Below, piece after piece: positions 38,242-50,172 of a stretch of 64,000 nucleotides of DNA. The notes beneath the pieces are model-generated. The model saw nothing but the letters and a program-made list of their open reading frames with translations. It searched no databases and was not told the DNA's origin. The first letter of the stretch is position 1. Each line of letters starts with the position of its first letter. Where the stretch lies: contig OX578282.1 in NCBI GenBank assembly GCA_951217055.1, forward strand, positions 15,067,877-15,131,876, in the 5' to 3' direction. This DNA is from Gerris lacustris (lineage: Eukaryota; Arthropoda; Insecta; Hemiptera; Gerridae). The position numbers and the translations under genes were made by a program.

Positions 38242-40040
38242 AAGCTACATACGTTGTTGAATTTTGGGACTGGATGTGTAAAATAAATTAAATAATAAGC
38301 TACATACGTTGTTGAATTTTGGGACTGGATGTGTAAAATAATGCACTGATATCTAAGGAAATCAGTTATAAAATAATAAGCTACATACGTTGTTGAATTT
38401 TGGGACTGGATGTGTAAAATAATGCACTGATTTCTAACGAAAGCTTTAATTAAATAATAAGCTACATACGTTGTTGAATTTTGGGACTGGATGTGTAAAA
38501 TAATGCACTGATATCTAAGGAAATCAGTTATAAAATAATAAGCTACATACGTTGTTGAATTTTGGGACTGGATGTGTAAAATAATGCACTGATATTTAAG
38601 GAAATCAGTTATAAAATAATAAGCTACATACGTTGTTGAATTTTGGGACTGGATGTGTAAAATAATGCACTGATTTCTAACGAAAGCTTTAATTAAATAA
38701 TACGCTACAGACGTTGTTGAATTTTGAACTGGATGTGTAAAATAATGCACTGATTACTAACGAAAGCTTTAATTAAATAATAAGCTACATACGTTGTTGA
38801 ATTTTGGGACTGGATGTGTAAAATAATGCACTGATAACTAAGGAAATCTGTAATATAATAATAAGCTACATACGTTGTTGAATTTTGGGACTGGATGTGT
38901 AAAATAATGCACTGATTACTATCGAAAGCTTTAATTAAATAATAAGCTACATACGTTGTTGAATTTTGGGACTGGATGTGTAAAATAATGCACTGATATC
39001 TAAGGAAATCAGTTATAAAATAATAAGCTACATACGTTGTTGAATTTTGGGACTGGATGTGTAAAATAATGCACTGATTACTAACGAAAGCTTTAATTAA
39101 ATAATAAGCTACATACGTTGTTGAATTTTGGGACTGGATGTGTAAAATATTGCACTGATTACTAACGAAAGCTTTAATTAAATAATAAGCTACATACGTT
39201 GTTGAATTTTGGGACTGGATGTGTAAAATGATGCACTGATAACTAAGGAAATCTGTAATAAAATAATAAGCTACATACGTTGTTGAATTTTGGGACTGGA
39301 TGTGTAAAATAATGCACTGATTACTAACGAAAGCTTTAATTAAATAATAAGCTACATACGTTGTTGAATTTTGGGACTGGATGTGTAAAATAATGCACTG
39401 ATTACTAACGCAAGCTTTAATTAAATAATAAGCTACATACGTTGTTTAATTTTGGGACTGGATGTGTAAAATAATGCACTGATAACTAAGGAAATCTGTA
39501 ATATAATAATAAGCTACATACGTTGTTGAATTTTGGGACTGGATGTGTAAAATAATGCACTGATTACTAACGAAAGCTTTAATAAAATAATAAGCTACAT
39601 GCGTTGTTGAATTTTGGGACTGGATGTGTAAAATAATGCACTGATTACTAACGAAAGCTTTAATTAAATAATAAGCTACATACGTTGTTGAATTTTGGGA
39701 CTGGATGTGTAAAATAATGCACTGATTACTAACGAAAGCTTTAATTAAATAATAAGCTACATACGTTGTTGAATTTTGGGACTGGATGTGTAAAATAATG
39801 CACTGATAACTAAGGAAATCTGTAATAAAATAATAAGCTACATACGTTGTTGAATTTTGGGACTGGATGTGTAAAATAATGCAATGATAACTAAGGAAAT
39901 CTGTAATAAAATAATAAGCTACATACGTTGTTGAATTTTGGGACTGGATGTGTAAAATAATGCAATGATTACTAACGAAAGCTTTAATTAAATAATAAGC
40001 TACATACGTTGTTGAATTTTGAACTGGATGTGTAAAATAA
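38242..40040. repeat. Higher-order satellite block, copy 1
   Basis: From the truncated monomer the variants run C, A-prime, C, D, A-prime, 80-bp monomer, A, B, E and onward. The block ends with a module containing GTTTAATTTT and CTACATGCG variants. The same order starts at 43289, exactly 5047 bp later, for about 22 monomers. Confidence 0.85.
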
Positions 40041-43000
40041 TGCACTGATTACTAACGAAAGCTTTAATTAAATAATAAGCTACATACGTTGTTGAATTTT
40101 GGGACTGGATGTGTAAAATAATGCACTGATAACTAAGGAAATCTGTAATATAATAATAAGCTACATACGTTGTTGAATTTTGGGACTGGATGTGTAAAAT
40201 AATGCACTGATTACTATCGAAAGCTTTAATTAAATAATAAGCTACATACGTTGTTGAATTTTGGGACTGGATGTGTAAAATAATGCACTGATATCTAAGG
40301 AAATCAGTTATAAAATAATAAGCTACATACGTTGTTGAATTTTGGGACTGGATGTGTAAAATAATGCACTGATTACTAACGAAAGCTTTAATTAAATAAT
40401 AAGCTACATACGTTGTTGAATTTTGGGACTGGATGTGTAAAATAATGCACTGATTACTAACGAAAGCTTTAATTAAATAATAAGCTACATACGTTGTTGA
40501 ATTTTGGGACTGGATGTGTAAAATGATGCACTGATAACTAAGGAAATCTGTAATAAAATAATAAGCTACATACGTTGTTGAATTTTGGGACTGGATGTGT
40601 AAAATAATGCACTGATTACTAACGAAAGCTTTAATTAAATAATAAGCTACATACGTTGTTGAATTTTGGGACTGGATGTGTAAAATAATGCACTGATTAC
40701 TAACGAAAGCTTTAATTAAATAATAAGCTACATACGTTGTTGAATTTTGGGACTGGATGTGTAAAATAATGCACTGATTACTAACGAAAGCTTTAATTAA
40801 ATAATAAGCTACATACGTTGTTGAATTTTGGGACTGGATGTGTAAAATAAATTAAATAATAAGCTACATACGTTGTTGAATTTTGGGACTGGATGTGTAA
40901 AATAATGCACTGATATCTAAGGAAATCAGTTATAAAATAATAAGCTACATACGTTGTTGAATTTTGGGACTGGATGTGTAAAATAATGCACTGATTTCTA
41001 ACGAAAGCTTTAATTAAATAATAAGCTACATACGTTGTTGAATTTTGGGACTGGATGTGTAAAATAATGCACTGATATCTAAGGAAATCAGTTATAAAAT
41101 AATAAGCTACATACGTTGTTGAATTTTGGGACTGGATGTGTAAAATAATGCACTGATATTTAAGGAAATCAGTTATAAAATAATAAGCTACATACGTTGT
41201 TGAATTTTGGGACTGGATGTGTAAAATAATGCACTGATAACTAAGGAAATCTGTAATAAAATAATAAGCTACATACGTTGTTGAATTTTGGGACTGGATG
41301 TGTAAAATAATGCAATGATAACTAAGGAAATCTGTAATAAAATAATAAGCTACATACGTTGTTGAATTTTGGGACTGGATGTGTAAAATAATGCAATGAT
41401 TACTAACGAAAGCTTTAATTAAATAATAAGCTACATACGTTGTTGAATTTTGGGACTGGATGTGTAAAATAATGCACTGATATCTAAGGAAATCAGTTAT
41501 AAAATAATAAGCTACATACGTTGTTGAATTTTGGGACTGGATGTGTAAAATAATGCACTGATATTTAAGGAAATCAGTTATAAAATAATAAGCTACATAC
41601 GTTGTTGAATTTTGGGACTGGATGTGTAAAATAATGCACTGATTTCTAACGAAAGCTTTAATTAAATAATACGCTACAGACGTTGTTGAATTTTGAACTG
41701 GATGTGTAAAATAATGCACTGATTACTAACGAAAGCTTTAATTAAATAATAAGCTACATACGTTGTTGAATTTTGGGACTGGATGTGTAAAATAATGCAC
41801 TGATAACTAAGGAAATCTGTAATATAATAATAAGCTACATACGTTGTTGAATTTTGGGACTGGATGTGTAAAATAATGCACTGATTACTATCGAAAGCTT
41901 TAATTAAATAATAAGCTACATACGTTGTTGAATTTTGGGACTGGATGTGTAAAATAATGCACTGATATCTAAGGAAATCAGTTATAAAATAATAAGCTAC
42001 ATACGTTGTTGAATTTTGGGACTGGATGTGTAAAATAATGCACTGATTACTAACGAAAGCTTTAATTAAATAATAAGCTACATACGTTGTTGAATTTTGG
42101 GACTGGATGTGTAAAATAATGCACTGATATCTAAGGAAATCAGTTATAAAATAATAAGCTACATACGTTGTTGAATTTTGGGACTGGATGTGTAAAATAA
42201 TGCACTGATATTTAAGGAAATCAGTTATAAAATAATAAGCTACATACGTTGTTGAATTTTGGGACTGGATGTGTAAAATAATGCACTGATTTCTAACGAA
42301 AGCTTTAATTAAATAATACGCTACAGACGTTGTTGAATTTTGAACTGGATGTGTAAAATAATGCACTGATTACTAACGAAAGCTTTAATTAAATAATAAG
42401 CTACATACGTTGTTGAATTTTGGGACTGGATGTGTAAAATAATGCACTGATAACTAAGGAAATCTGTAATATAATAATAAGCTACATACGTTGTTGAATT
42501 TTGGGACTGGATGTGTAAAATAATGCACTGATTACTATCGAAAGCTTTAATTAAATAATAAGCTACATACGTTGTTGAATTTTGGGACTGGATGTGTAAA
42601 ATAATGCACTGATATCTAAGGAAATCAGTTATAAAATAATAAGCTACATACGTTGTTGAATTTTGGGACTGGATGTGTAAAATAATGCACTGATTACTAA
42701 CGAAAGCTTTAATTAAATAATAAGCTACATACGTTGTTGAATTTTGGGACTGGATGTGTAAAATAATGCACTGATTACTAACGAAAGCTTTAATTAAATA
42801 ATAAGCTACATACGTTGTTGAATTTTGGGACTGGATGTGTAAAATGATGCACTGATTACTAAGGAAATCTGTAATAAAATAATAAGCTACATACGTTGTT
42901 GAATTTTGGGACTGGATGTGTAAAATAATGCACTGATTACTAACGAAAGCTTTAATTAAATAATAAGCTACATACGTTGTTGAATTTTGGGACTGGATGT

Positions 43001-43288
43001 GTAAAATAATGCACTGATTACTAACGAAAGCTTTAATTAAATAATAAGCTACATACGTTGTTGAATTTTGGGACTGGATGTGTAAAATAATGCACTGATT
43101 ACTAACGAAAGCTTTAATTAAATAATAAGCTACATACGTTGTTGAATTTTGGGACTGGATGTGTAAAATGATGCACTGATTACTAAGGAAATCTGTAATA
43201 AAATAATAAGCTACATACGTTGTTGAATTTTGGGACTGGATGTGTAAAATAATGCACTGATTACTAACGAAAGCTTTAATTAAATAAT

Positions 43289-45030
43289 AAGCTACATACG
43301 TTGTTGAATTTTGGGACTGGATGTGTAAAATAAATTAAATAATAAGCTACATACGTTGTTGAATTTTGGGACTGGATGTGTAAAATAATGCACTGATATC
43401 TAAGGAAATCAGTTATAAAATAATAAGCTACATACGTTGTTGAATTTTGGGACTGGATGTGTAAAATAATGCACTGATTTCTAACGAAAGCTTTAATTAA
43501 ATAATAAGCTACATACGTTGTTGAATTTTGGGACTGGATGTGTAAAATAATGCACTGATATCTAAGGAAATCAGTTATAAAATAATAAGCTACATACGTT
43601 GTTGAATTTTGGGACTGGATGTGTAAAATAATGCACTGATATTTAAGGAAATCAGTTATAAAATAATAAGCTACATACGTTGTTGAATTTTGGGACTGGA
43701 TGTGTAAAATAATGCACTGATTTCTAACGAAAGCTTTAATTAAATAATACGCTACAGACGTTGTTGAATTTTGAACTGGATGTGTAAAATAATGCACTGA
43801 TTACTAACGAAAGCTTTAATTAAATAATAAGCTACATACGTTGTTGAATTTTGGGACTGGATGTGTAAAATAATGCACTGATAACTAAGGAAATCTGTAA
43901 TATAATAATAAGCTACATACGTTGTTGAATTTTGGGACTGGATGTGTAAAATAATGCACTGATTACTATCGAAAGCTTTAATTAAATAATAAGCTACATA
44001 CGTTGTTGAATTTTGGGACTGGATGTGTAAAATAATGCACTGATATCTAAGGAAATCAGTTATAAAATAATAAGCTACATACGTTGTTGAATTTTGGGAC
44101 TGGATGTGTAAAATAATGCACTGATTACTAACGAAAGCTTTAATTAAATAATAAGCTACATACGTTGTTGAATTTTGGGACTGGATGTGTAAAATAATGC
44201 ACTGATTACTAACAAAAGCTTTAATTAAATAATAAGCTACATACGTTGTTGAATTTTGGGACTGGATGTGTAAAATGATGCACTGATAACTAAGGAAATC
44301 TGTAATAAAATAATAAGCTACATACGTTGTTGAATTTTGGGACTGGATGTGTAAAATAATGCACTGATTACTAACGAAAGCTTTAATTAAATAATAAGCT
44401 ACATACGTTGTTGAATTTTGGGACTGGATGTGTAAAATAATGCACTGATTACTAACGCAAGCTTTAATTAAATAATAAGCTACATACGTTGTTTAATTTT
44501 GGGACTGGATGTGTAAAATAATGCACTGATAACTAAGGAAATCTGTAATATAATAATAAGCTACATACGTTGTTGAATTTTGGGACTGGATGTGTAAAAT
44601 AATGCACTGATTACTAACGAAAGCTTTAATAAAATAATAAGCTACATGCGTTGTTGAATTTTGGGACTGGATGTGTAAAATAATGCACTGATTACTAACG
44701 AAAGCTTTAATTAAATAATAAGCTACATACGTTGTTGAATTTTGGGACTGGATGTGTAAAATAATGCACTGATTACTAACGAAAGCTTTAATTAAATAAT
44801 AAGCTACATACGTTGTTGAATTTTGGGACTGGATGTGTAAAATAATGCACTGATAACTAAGGAAATCTGTAATAAAATAATAAGCTACATACGTTGTTGA
44901 ATTTTGGGACTGGATGTGTAAAATAATGCAATGATAACTAAGGAAATCTGTAATAAAATAATAAGCTACATACGTTGTTGAATTTTGGGACTGGATGTGT
45001 AAAATAATGCAATGATTACTAATGAAAGCT
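43289..45030. repeat. Higher-order satellite block, copy 2
   Basis: It repeats the monomer order of 38242-40040 at an offset of 5047 bp, with isolated substitutions (for example AACAAAAGC near 44213). The two blocks diverge in order after about 45030. The GTTTAATTTT/CTACATGCG module recurs a third time from about 45900, 1457 bp after its second occurrence. Confidence 0.85.
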
Positions 45031-46587
45031 TTAATTAAATAATAAGCTACATACGTTGTTGAATTTTGGGACTGGATGTGTAAAATAATGCACTGATATC
45101 TAAGGAAATCAGTTATAAAATAATAAGCTACATACGTTGTTGAATTTTGGGACTGGATGTGTAAAATAATGCACTGATATTTAAGGAAATCAGTTATAAA
45201 ATAATAAGCTACATACGTTGTTGAATTTTGGGACTGGATGTGTAAAATAATGCACTGATTTCTAACGAAAGCTTTAATTAAATAATACGCTACAGACGTT
45301 GTTGAATTTTGAACTGGATGTGTAAAATAATGCACTGATTACTAACGAAAGCTTTAATTAAATAATAAGCTACATACGTTGTTGAATTTTGGGACTGGAT
45401 GTGTAAAATAATGCACTGATTACTATCGAAAGCTTTAATTAAATAATAAGCTACATACGTTGTTGAATTTTGGGACTGGATGTGTAAAATAATGCACTGA
45501 TATCTAAGGAAATCAGTTATAAAATAATAAGCTACATACGTTGTTGAATTTTGGGACTGGATGTGTAAAATAATGCACTGATTACTAACGAAAGCTTTAA
45601 TTAAATAATAAGCTACATACGTTGTTGAATTTTGGGACTGGATGTGTAAAATAATGCACTGATTACTAACGAAAGCTTTAATTAAATAATAAGCTACATA
45701 CGTTGTTGAATTTTGGGACTGGATGTGTAAAATGATGCACTGATAACTAAGGAAATCTGTAATAAAATAATAAGCTACATACGTTGTTGAATTTTGGGAC
45801 TGGATGTGTAAAATAATGCACTGATTACTAACGAAAGCTTTAATTAAATAATAAGCTACATACGTTGTTGAATTTTGGGACTGGATGTGTAAAATAATGC
45901 ACTGATTACTAACGCAAGCTTTAATTAAATAATAAGCTACATACGTTGTTTAATTTTGGGACTGGATGTGTAAAATAATGCACTGATAACTAAGGAAATC
46001 TGTAATATAATAATAAGCTACATACGTTGTTGAATTTTGGGACTGGATGTGTAAAATAATGCACTGATTACTAACGAAAGCTTTAATAAAATAATAAGCT
46101 ACATGCGTTGTTGAATTTTGGGACTGGATGTGTAAAATAATGCACTGATTACTAACGAAAGCTTTAATTAAATAATATGCTACATACGTTGTTGAATTTT
46201 GGGACTGGATGTGTAAAATAATGCACTGATTACTAACGAAAGCTTTAATTAAATAATAAGCTACATACGTTGTTGAATTTTGGGACTGGATGTGTAAAAT
46301 AATGCACTGATAACTAAGGAAATCTGTAATAAAATAATAAGCTACATACGTTGTTGAATTTTGGGACTGGATGTGTAAAATAATGCAATGATAACTAAGG
46401 AAATCTGTAATAAAATAATAAGCTACATACGTTGTTGAATTTTGGGACTGGATGTGTAAAATAATGCAATGATAACTAAGGATTCTGTAATAAAATAATA
46501 AGCTACATACGTTGTTGAATTTTGGGACTGGATGTGTAAAATAATGCAATGATAACTAAGGAAATCTGTTATAAAATAATAAGCTAC

Positions 46588-46834
46588 CTTCTTTACATTT
46601 TTACTCCCCTTATAAAAAAAAAACAGAGGGGAGTAACAATCTAAGAAGGTGGTACTGAATGTTCTTCTTTAGACTGATACTCCTCTTATATCAGAAGTGT
46701 GATATTTCTTTGTCCCAAAGTACATTGGACTAAACATCCCTTTTGTCTTAGTAGTTATTTAGTCGCAGTGATTTATATTCTAAACAAAACAGAGGCGAGT
46801 AACAATCTAAAGAAGTACCGAATGTTGTGACTAG
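46588..46834 (-). repeat. Hairpin repeat inserted at the right edge of the satellite
   Basis: The satellite stops within AATAATAAGCTAC and continues as CTTCTTTACATTTTTACTCC, an inverted GGGGAGTAAC-family copy. It includes ATTTCTTTGTCCCAAAGTAC and ATTGGACTAAACATCCC. Satellite similarity resumes at about 46835. Confidence 0.75.
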
Positions 46835-46917
46835 ATGTGTGATAATGCAGATTACTAACGAAAGCTTTAATAAAATAATAAGCTATAAACGTTATTGAAT
46901 TTTGGCACAAGATGTAT
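46835..46917. repeat. Diverged satellite monomer beyond the insertion
   Basis: GACTAGATGTGTGATAATGC followed by GATTACTAACGAAAGCTTTA is a degenerate monomer with small deletions. The last trace is ACAAGATGTATAAAGTAATG. It defines the right limit of the array. Confidence 0.8.
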
Positions 46918-47317
46918 AAAGTAATGAAAAATAGAACTGGGGTATTTTACAAAAGCTTTTAACAGAAATTAGCAAATTGCTTTATCTTGGAGTAATTGTT
47001 TTATATGGGAAAACTCCAAATTGAAAACCAGGTTAATGAAATAATTCAATCTTCTTCAAATGATAAAATATTAAATTCTAATTTAGTTTAGTTTTTAGAA
47101 ACTGAGATCATTTATTTATAGTCCGAATAGTTTTTATCATTTCTAATTTGTCAAATTTAAAATATTAACAGTATTAGTTCTTTTTTTTTTAAGTTGGTGA
47201 AGAAGAAAAAGAACCGATAAATCGACGATTTCGAGTTTTTATGACTTCGACTCGGATGTTTTCGGTTTCGATGTTTCTTCGAGGCATCATCGATCTTGCT
47301 GAAACATCGATGTTTTG
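46918..47317. other. Unassigned spacer
   Basis: TCGATGTTTCTTCGAGG and related TCGATG words (47225-47320) form imperfect palindromes next to the following hairpin repeat; otherwise nothing. Confidence 0.35.
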
Positions 47318-47575
47318 GCACTTCTTTAGACTGTCCCCCCCCCCCCCCATTGTAAAAAAACAAACAAAAAAACCAGAGGGGAGTAACAATCTAAAGAAGG
47401 TGTCCGGAATGTTCTTCTTTAAACTGTTACTCCACTTATAAAAACAAGAGTGTGATATTCCTTTGTCCCAAAGTACATCCAAACATCCCTTTGTCTTAAT
47501 AATTATTTTGTGAGTCATTTTTATTTTTAAAAAATATAGGGGAGTAACAATCTAAAGAAGTACCGATGTTTTTCG
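47318..47575 (-). repeat. Hairpin repeat copy (GGGGAGTAAC family), inverted
   Basis: CTTCTTTAGACTG, then a C-run (47335-47348), GGGGAGTAACAATCTAAAGA, TTCTTCTTTAAACTGTTACT, CTTTGTCCCAAAGTACATCC and a terminal GGGGAGTAACAATCTAAAGA. It gives the most complete view of the family. Confidence 0.7.
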
Positions 47576-48118
47576 GTCCGATACATTGAAATCGATGTCC
47601 CATTGCTAGAAGAGATACCAACCCTAGATTTTAGTATTAATATAACTATAAATAAAAAAGTCTTTTATTTGTAATTTTATAATAGACAAACATAGATGGT
47701 TTCGTATTGAAATTGCTCACGTGGGTATAGAAGGGGCTATTGCCGAATCCAAAAATCACCCTCAGATACAAGAATTTCAGTGATACTGAATTTTAGGCTC
47801 TTTAAGGGACAAGAAAAAATGTGGGTTGTTCGCTCAGACCCTTTTTCACGAACAATGAAATCAAGCAGCTGAAAGTTACGACTTACAGCTGCCTTCAGGT
47901 TATAAGTTGAAAAGAGGTTTTCAAGTTTAGAAGATAGAAGTTATTCTCTTCTCTTTAAGTTGTTCTCTCCTTCTTTTCTCTGCTTTATACTTATTTTTCT
48001 TCTCTTCTTTCTATTCTTCGCTTTTCGTTCATCCGAATAATCGGAGTTTTACTATATATTATTCTTTTTCCTCTCGCAGCTTGCAACATTTAAACGATTT
48101 TCTACTAAATGTGGAAAA
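47576..48118. other. Unassigned DNA
   Basis: No feature recognised. The TTCTCTTCTCTTTAAG pyrimidine tract at 47945-48020 is low-complexity. Confidence 0.4.
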
Positions 48119-48501
48119 AAAGACTGCCAATTGTTGTGGCACACAGCTTTCTCACATCCAATCACGGTACTTTATTGATTTTATGCTTTTACAAGCCATT
48201 ATTTATTTGTTTAATTGTTTCCCCGTTTAATCAGCCAAAATTGTTTTAATTTTTTACATGAATTAAAGTATCAATTTAGAAAATATTAAAGAGCGCAGAC
48301 GTTGCAAATTAATCTGGGGCTATCTGCGGGTTACTTTCGATAAACTATAAAAGTTCCATACAAATCAGATAAGTACTTTTGAAGCTATAGATGAAAATAA
48401 ATGTATGTTTGTACGTATGTGAAAGAGAAACAAATGAAATCGGAGACATAAAATATTTTCGTTCTTCAGATCGATCACATTCCGTTACCTTCGGTAAAAA
48501 G
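48119..48501 (-). mobile_element. Solo arm of the foldback family, internally deleted
   Basis: It starts GACTGCCAATTGTTGTGGCA and ends CATTCCGTTACCTTCGGTAA. The segment between GAAAGAGAAACAAAT and GAAATCGGAGACATAAAA is missing compared with 22033-22630. Opposite orientation to 6381-6990. Confidence 0.7.
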
Positions 48502-49339
48502 CAAAAGAACATAAAATCAAACTCTTCGGTAAAGTTGTATTATATATTTTATATTTCACTCAACTTAAAAAATCTAAGAACCGTACAAAACTTAACTATA
48601 TCGGTCTCTCTAAAAGAGCAGGTTGAGGGAGGTAGAAAAAGATTTACTGCTCTCACAGCCGTCATTTCTTCAAGATAATAAAACTTAAATTTAGACTAAT
48701 GCATCTAAAATATATTATTTTGGTTTTTGTTTTGGAAATAATAAAATATAACTTTTAGTTAATATCAAAGAGTGAAAAATTTTGAATTTTCATAATAAAT
48801 ATATACAATATACATTTAAAGCAACATGATGACTTACTTTATAGTAATCATAATTTCGCTTTCATTTAAGTCTTTGATATGCGGGTAAATATTCAATTTT
48901 TTTACATTTTATGTGTTAAAGTTAGAGAGAAAGAATGATATTTATTTTGTGCAGTCGTAAATCTTTTTCTACTTGTCTTGATAGTTGGTGTTCTGTAGAG
49001 TTTTTCACGATCAAGGAAATTCAGTCTGTTTTATTTTAACCACAATGAAGCATCTCGGTAATCTCCTTGAAAATCTCAAAATCATTTCCTCCTTTTCCCG
49101 CTTATTTTTAGAATCAACAAGATGGTTTTTTGAAATGAAGATACAAAATCTTTTATCAAGGTTGTGATGTGGTTTATATCCCATCTGCAATCTCGTTAAT
49201 TTATCTGTTTGCATTTGCTTAAAGATCTATACAAATTTTTGATTTAATTAAATTCATATTTATTATTTAAAATATATTTAATATTTCTGTGAAAAACAAA
49301 AGTTTCACGTCTTAATTTGACTCTGCGGCTGTAATGATT
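48502..49339. other. Unassigned DNA
   Basis: Small overlapping frames at 48985-49167 and 49011-49214 on opposite strands are not convincing. Nothing else seen. Confidence 0.4.
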
Positions 49340-49379
49340 ACGGATTTTTCCTATTAGGATATCCTGTATTATTATTGTT

Positions 49380-49880
49380 TATAATAGGTTTGTTCCAACT
49401 AAGCCGTGTACCGTCCGCGGGCATATGGATAATAGCCGTTCCAACCCAACTTGTGACAGTGTTTCGTACCATTCTCCAAACTGTTCTAACCCGCGCAGGG
49501 GTCGTTTGCGAACCATTTACTGTAAGGTCCAAACGATCCTCTGACAATACCAAGTACTGGTTTGTATGACATGCGCAGTTATGACAGTGTTCACACATGT
49601 CAACAGAAATGTTCCATAACTGTTAGGTTTCCTTGAATGATTTTAATACGGTCCTTATTATAGTGCTAGACCCGTTCCAACCTGACATGATTTTACTACA
49701 GTGCAATGTTAGCGCATGCGTATAAAACCTGTCCTAAACGATTTCCGAACGATCTGCGGGACGATAATAATCCTTAGCGCAACACCCTGGGATAGGAAGG
49801 CTTGACAAAGGACTTCTACAGCTCTCAATGTATCCAATGGATGACATTGGATGGCGTGTCGTCGCCAATCATAAAGTGTA
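49380..49880. other. GC-richer island of unknown origin
   Basis: Markedly richer in GC than its surroundings. It has repeated GTTCCAAC words (49392, 49438, 49673) and ATGCGCAGTTATGACAGTGT. It leads into the 32-bp minisatellite. Frames at 49338-49598 (-), 49375-49569 (+) and 49709-49942 (-) conflict and match nothing known. Perhaps a non-autonomous DNA element. Confidence 0.4.
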
Positions 49881-49887
49881 GACCGTA

Positions 49888-50172
49888 AAGTTAACATTGG
49901 TAAACAGATAGACGCCGTATAGTTAGGATTCGGTGTGATCATCTACATATACCGTATAGTCAGGATTCGTAAGCAGATGGTCGCCGAATTGTAAGGATGC
50001 GTCAGCAAATGGACGCCGTAGTATAGTTAGAATTCGTAAGCAGATGGATGCCGAATTGTTGGGATACGTAAGCAGATGGACGCCGTATACTTAGAGTTCG
50101 TAAGTAGATGGACGCAATATAGTTAGGATTCGTAAACAGGTGGACGTCATATTAGTAGGATTTGTAAGCAGC
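49888..50172. repeat. 32-bp minisatellite, about nine diverged copies
   Basis: Unit CGTAAGCAGATGGACGCCGT followed by ATAGTTAGGATT. Phase points at 49968, 50000, 50035, 50067, 50099, 50131 and 50163 give steps of 32, 35, 32, 32, 32 and 32 bp. Confidence 0.9.

Larger units (their letters stand above)
36113..46587. repeat. 81-bp satellite array, about 128 monomers
   Basis: Head-to-tail 81-bp monomers that I phase at AAGCTACATACGTTGTTGAA. The first 50 bp are nearly invariant. The last 31 bp come in a few versions, for example TGATTACTAACGAAAGCTTT (type A), TGATAACTAAGGAAATCTGT (B) and TGATATCTAAGGAAATCAGT (C). The outermost left monomers (36113-36241) are strongly diverged, as expected for array edges. 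Occasional 80-bp monomers lack one base (TTTTGAACTGG), and four 55-bp monomers have a 26-bp deletion. All long minus-strand frames here (for example 40793-41719, 308 codons) are 27-residue repeats caused by the 81-bp period; none shows gene-like borders. Confidence 0.98.

Noticed and set aside
36243..46549. Ten long minus-strand ORFs of up to 308 codons in the satellite
   Set aside because: All are 27-residue repeats forced by the 81-bp period. Starts and stops fall at 80-bp or 55-bp monomers, and there is no promoter, splice or terminal domain.
36242..46587. CRISPR array (constant 50 bp plus 31-bp spacers)
   Set aside because: The variable parts belong to a handful of related versions, not unique spacers. 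There are no cas genes, the context is eukaryotic, and the unit is an ordinary satellite monomer.
49338..49942. Overlapping ORFs on both strands in the GC-richer island
   Set aside because: They conflict with each other, match nothing known, and GC content alone reduces stop frequency.
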